NCBI GenBank assembly: GCA_965247565.1
Contig: CBDFHF010000003.1
Location: 868,001 to 932,000 of the forward strand
Direction of reading: 5' to 3'
Length of the DNA stretch: 64,000 bases
From: CBDFHF01 sp965247565
GTDB lineage: Bacteria; Pseudomonadota; Gammaproteobacteria; Methylococcales; Methylomonadaceae
Part shown: in pieces, positions 61,514 through 64,000 of the stretch
Position numbering within the stretch: position 1 is the first letter of the stretch
Layout of the letters: every line of letters begins with the position of its first letter
Notes under the pieces: generated by a model
Seen by the model: only the letters and a program-made list of their open reading frames with translations
Database searches by the model: none
What the model was told of the DNA's origin: nothing
Program-made: the position numbers and the translations under genes

Positions 61514-61819
61514 CCGACTTGCAATCGAAAAACCACTCGATTACTTCATTGACCGGAGCTGATTTATCATTAAAAGCTAATATGGTCTTGATATAGAACA
61601 GGAAAACCGCTGGATAATAAATATTTTTGGCAAGATAGTCTGGATAATTAATTTTTAACGGGATTCGGTATCGCTTTCCTCCATAGAATTTGAGTTAAGA
61701 CTTTTTCTCCAGGAAAAAATAAAGAGAAAAAAGCTCGAAAATTGGGTTGAACTTCTGAGCCCCAACAAAAAATGTTCTGAACTGTTGGGATTGGTTCCTT
61801 ATACTGACCGTGCCAGAAG

Positions 61820-62794
61820 TTATGGGCGGTTGGCTTTGTTTCCAAGCACCAAATCCGCATCCCACAAACGCTTATAACTACTATCCATCCGTGATAGCTT
61901 CGCGGTAACAAAATTGAGCTGGTCAAATTCAGGAAACCGACCTTTGTTGCCTGCGTTATACCAGCGCTCCATGGCTTGGCTTAGGCGTTGCTTTTCTTGG
62001 TAGTCTTCCGCGATCTGGTTCTTCAACCACACCATGCTGTTGCTTGGGGTAAGATCTACGATCCGATAACGCACGGCATCGTCAAAAATACGCACGCCGC
62101 CGCCTTCTGCGGCAGTTTGATACAGTTTTATTGGATCAATAATTTCTACACCGGCCAGATAATCAATGCCGAATTCATGTAGCTCGGGTAACCACGGCAC
62201 TGTTGGTCCCATTAATACCGTGGTGGCGTTTTGGGCGAGTTCAGCTAAACGTGGAAAGGTTTTATTAATAATAGAACTGGCGGTTAAAAATACCCAATCC
62301 GCTTGCGGCAATAAAAACTCACAGGCGGGATCGGGGTAATCACCAGCTGTTGCTTGCCGTTCGATAATGCTGAGGTTAAGTTGTTCGCTGTAGCGTTCAA
62401 TACCGGGATAACGCCCAACCACTACGACTTTTTTACCTTGCAGTCGGGGTAGAAAATAGTCGAAAACCGCCAGATTAGCACTATCAGGCGCAGGCAATAG
62501 AGTGATGCCGGAGGGCAACTCATAGCGTGTTAGACTGCTATTGATTGCGGCCATGCCCACCGTGGCTTTGTAAGGATCCCAATCGCTAATCCAGGTTGCC
62601 AGTTCAGTCAGCGATTTTCCGACCAATGTACCCGGCCACGAGAGGGTGCGGGTAGGAATGCCGGGACTCATCGCTAAGCCAACATGTTGAGCTTTACAAA
62701 CCGTCCAAACCAGCCCGATGGTTAGTTCTGTAACCGGGATACTGCTGGCGGCATAATCCAGTAACAGTTCATAAATACGTTCCGGCTTTTGCAT
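61820..62794 (-). CDS. DUF364/DUF4213-type Rossmann-like protein
   Basis: 324-aa protein of the DUF4213-DUF364 family (putative heavy-metal-chelating or cofactor-binding domains). N-terminal ELTIGLVWTVCKAQHVGLAMSPGIP ... LATWISDWDPYKATVGMAAINS; central Rossmann-like GKKVVVVGRYPGIERYSE and the conserved VFLTASSIINKTFPRLAEL ... VLMGPTVPWLPELHEFGIDYLAGVEI. The last 70 residues (about 255-324) are an added helical tail. It is the last gene of the ferredoxin/TPR operon, so a metal or cofactor role in nitrogenase assembly is likely but unproven. Confidence 0.8.
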   Translation of the reverse strand: MQKPERIYELLLDYAASSIPVTELTIGLVWTVCKAQHVGLAMSPGIPTRTLSWPGTLVGKSLTELATWISDWDPYKATVGMAAINSSLTRYELPSGITLLPAPDSANLAVFDYFLPRLQGKKVVVVGRYPGIERYSEQLNLSIIERQATAGDYPDPACEFLLPQADWVFLTASSIINKTFPRLAELAQNATTVLMGPTVPWLPELHEFGIDYLAGVEIIDPIKLYQTAAEGGGVRIFDDAVRYRIVDLTPSNSMVWLKNQIAEDYQEKQRLSQAMERWYNAGNKGRFPEFDQLNFVTAKLSRMDSSYKRLWDADLVLGNKANRP

Positions 62795-62799
62795 AATGG

Positions 62800-63177
62800 T
62801 TAAGTTGGCATCGGCAACAGCTTAGGCTCAGCTTTAATATTCTCAGCACTACCCCAGGCGGTCACGCCTTCGACAAACCAGGATAGTTTGCCCGGATGCG
62901 ATTTAACCACATCATATTCTGCGTAAAAACTGCCGTCGCTATTAAACTGAAGACTGCCGATACGCTGCTTTTTTGAGTCATCGTACCAATGGCACATTAA
63001 ATTATGTTCACCCGTATAAGGATCTTTGATGAGTAAATAACTGGCATCATCGTAATTCGGGTAGTGTTTAATTTCTGTTGCGGCGAAACCCAGTTTAATA
63101 ATCTCTTCATTCAATCGTTGGCACACGCACTCGCCCAAGTAACGGTTTCGTTTTACGTGCTCGGATAAATCCATCAT
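62800..63177 (-). CDS. Unknown 125-aa protein, nif-associated by position
   Basis: Soluble protein without a family I can name. N-terminal helix with ECVCQRLNEEI, then a beta-rich core (SYLLIKDPYTGEHNLMCHWYDDSKKQRIGSLQFNSDGSFYAEYDV) resembling domains that bind small ligands. It overlaps the TPR gene by four bases (ATGA) and precedes the DUF364 gene by 5 bases, so it is firmly in the operon. Start at the first of two ATGs is uncertain. Confidence 0.7.
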   Translation of the reverse strand: MMDLSEHVKRNRYLGECVCQRLNEEIIKLGFAATEIKHYPNYDDASYLLIKDPYTGEHNLMCHWYDDSKKQRIGSLQFNSDGSFYAEYDVVKSHPGKLSWFVEGVTAWGSAENIKAEPKLLPMPT

Positions 63178-63671
63178 TGAGTTACTCCTGCGGCCAAATC
63201 CATAATCACAGAAGCGCCGGAAAGGTCTTTCGGATCTAGCTGCTGTAGATGCGATAAAACCAGCTGTGCGCTGATGTCATCGCCTCGTCTCAGTTTGATA
63301 AACGCTAGTGCTTTCAGGGAATATAAATAAAATAAAGTGATTTCGTTAGCGTATAGATTCCATTTTTGCCGGTCTAGAACCAGTCTGCGATAGTCGCTGG
63401 GGAATCTGCCTTGTCTTGCCGACTCTTCCAGGGCTGCTATGACAATCCGTTCTGCATCAATGAGGCGTTTTTGGAAAAAATAAAATTTATACAGCGCAAA
63501 ATAAGTCTGCAAGCATTGGCTATCTAAGGTTTGTGCTTGTAAAAAGAGGTTTTCTGCACGAGCTTGATCAACTGAACTTGCTGCAACGGCCGCTTGCAGA
63601 AGATTATTGACGTCTGCAGGTATATTCGGGCTAAACAACACCCGCTCTTCTAAAAACGTAACCGGGTTCAC
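63174..63671 (-). CDS. Nif-associated TPR-like protein, paralogue 2
   Basis: 165-aa helical TPR-like protein (RAENLFLQAQTLDSQCLQTYFALYKFYFFQKRLIDAERIVIAALEE ... FYLYSLKALAFIKLRRGDDISAQLVLSHLQQLDPKDLSGASVI). Its pattern matches the TPR protein in the nifV operon, so the two are paralogues. The start overlaps the ferredoxin stop by one base. Likely a protein-protein adaptor in nitrogenase maturation; no partner is proved. Confidence 0.75.
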   Translation of the reverse strand: MNPVTFLEERVLFSPNIPADVNNLLQAAVAASSVDQARAENLFLQAQTLDSQCLQTYFALYKFYFFQKRLIDAERIVIAALEESARQGRFPSDYRRLVLDRQKWNLYANEITLFYLYSLKALAFIKLRRGDDISAQLVLSHLQQLDPKDLSGASVIMDLAAGVTQ

Positions 63672-63994
63672 TACCAGACCTCAGCAGGAACTACCAGACT
63701 AGCAACCGGCTCGCCGCCTAGCAGGTGTTGCTCGATGATGGTTTTAACGTCATCCTTTTTCACTTTGCCGTACATTACCCCTTCCGGGTAAACCAAGACG
63801 CTGGGTCCCATCATGCAGGGTCCCATACAGCCGGTGTTGGTTAGGCCGATTTTTTCAAACAGGTTGCGGGTTTGTATTTCATTCATGAATTCATTCATGA
63901 TCTCTGCACAACCGCTACTGGCACAAGACCCACGAGGATGACCTTGCGGACGATTTTGAGTGCAAACAAAGACATGTTTTTCGGGTCTGGGCAT
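63671..63994 (-). CDS. Thioredoxin-like [2Fe-2S] ferredoxin (Shethna I type)
   Basis: 107-aa thioredoxin-fold [2Fe-2S] ferredoxin. Ligands are expected at Cys11, Cys24, Cys56 and Cys60 (FVCTQNRPQGHPRGSC ... GCMGPCMMGP); an extra Cys29 is nearby. The type occurs in nif regions of Azotobacter as Shethna protein I (FeSI). It starts 6 bases from the right edge of the window, so the promoter of this operon lies outside. Confidence 0.9.
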   Translation of the reverse strand: MPRPEKHVFVCTQNRPQGHPRGSCASSGCAEIMNEFMNEIQTRNLFEKIGLTNTGCMGPCMMGPSVLVYPEGVMYGKVKKDDVKTIIEQHLLGGEPVASLVVPAEVW

Positions 63995-64000
63995 GGTCGT

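Noticed and set aside
61648..61926. 92-codon frame at the 3' end of the DUF364 gene
   Set aside because: It overlaps a conserved gene in another frame and lacks coding character; left unannotated.
1..64000. CRISPR array or tRNA/rRNA genes
   Set aside because: I saw no regular spaced repeats and no cloverleaf or rRNA-like sequence, although I could not run a search.

Overview
The window looks like part of the chromosome of a diazotrophic gammaproteobacterium of moderate GC content, most likely a methanotroph-type Methylococcales relative. The inference rests on an Azotobacter-like nif/rnf gene set, bacterial housekeeping genes of gammaproteobacterial type (yciB, yciI, bolA, rsmE, bioA, rnfABCDGEH, bfd-bfr), a VPLPA-type C-terminal sorting signal and a membrane-tethered copper oxidase/cupredoxin pair. 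The nitrogenase structural genes nifHDK, and nifENB, are not in the window.

Layout. 0-3.6 kb: an IS66-family transposase gene abuts the 3' end of a two-gene DNA-metabolism operon and seems to have truncated its last gene. 4.1-11 kb: ordinary housekeeping genes (PpiC-type lipoprotein foldase, bolA, yciI, yciB, a DUF1244 protein, a methyltransferase, bioA, rsmE, a CPBP protease). 11.2-13.6 kb: a multicopper oxidase and cupredoxin pair. 13.7-16.9 kb: three exported proteins, one with a VPLPA sorting tail and two tandem LamG-like paralogues.

17.3-48 kb: first nif region. A molbindin gene, two unknown genes and a frameshifted AAA ATPase follow a sigma-54 promoter with a NifA-type upstream site. 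A second sigma-54 promoter precedes rhodanese, ankyrin, nafY and a transglutaminase-like gene. nifLA and the rnfABCDGEH operon are divergent, each with a -24/-12 promoter and a single shared NifA-type site between them. Then come bfd-bfr (Fur-type box), a SagB-type oxidoreductase with a one-domain NifZ-like protein, and iscA-nifU-nifS (sigma-54 promoter plus NifA site). KatG with a signal peptide, alanine dehydrogenase and a periplasmic molybdenum hydroxylase with its maturation genes lie between nifS and the next nif operon.

48-64 kb: an LTA-synthase-like sulfatase, a methyltransferase, then a long leftward operon nifV-orf67-cysE-TPR-small membrane protein-nifW-nifZ-nifM-clpX-grx/bolA-nifF-Rieske-rseC-orf99. 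Its order matches the nifV-cysE1-nifWZM-clpX-nifF order known from Azotobacter vinelandii, with extra genes inserted, and it has its own sigma-54 promoter and NifA-type site. At the right edge is the end of another leftward operon with a Shethna-type [2Fe-2S] ferredoxin, a second TPR protein, a small unknown protein and a DUF364 protein. A Calx-beta protein gene flanked by direct repeats sits between these two operons.

How they work together: Rnf, RseC, flavodoxin and the ferredoxins would supply low-potential electrons; IscA, NifU, NifS, Grx-BolA and NifV/CysE would supply Fe-S clusters and homocitrate; NafY and molbindin handle FeMo-co and molybdenum; NifM/Z/W/ClpX mature or turn over nitrogenase components; NifL-NifA would control the set. 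I could run no searches, so family names come from reading the sequences, and promoter calls come from matches to TGGCAC-N5-TTGCW and TGT-N10-ACA.
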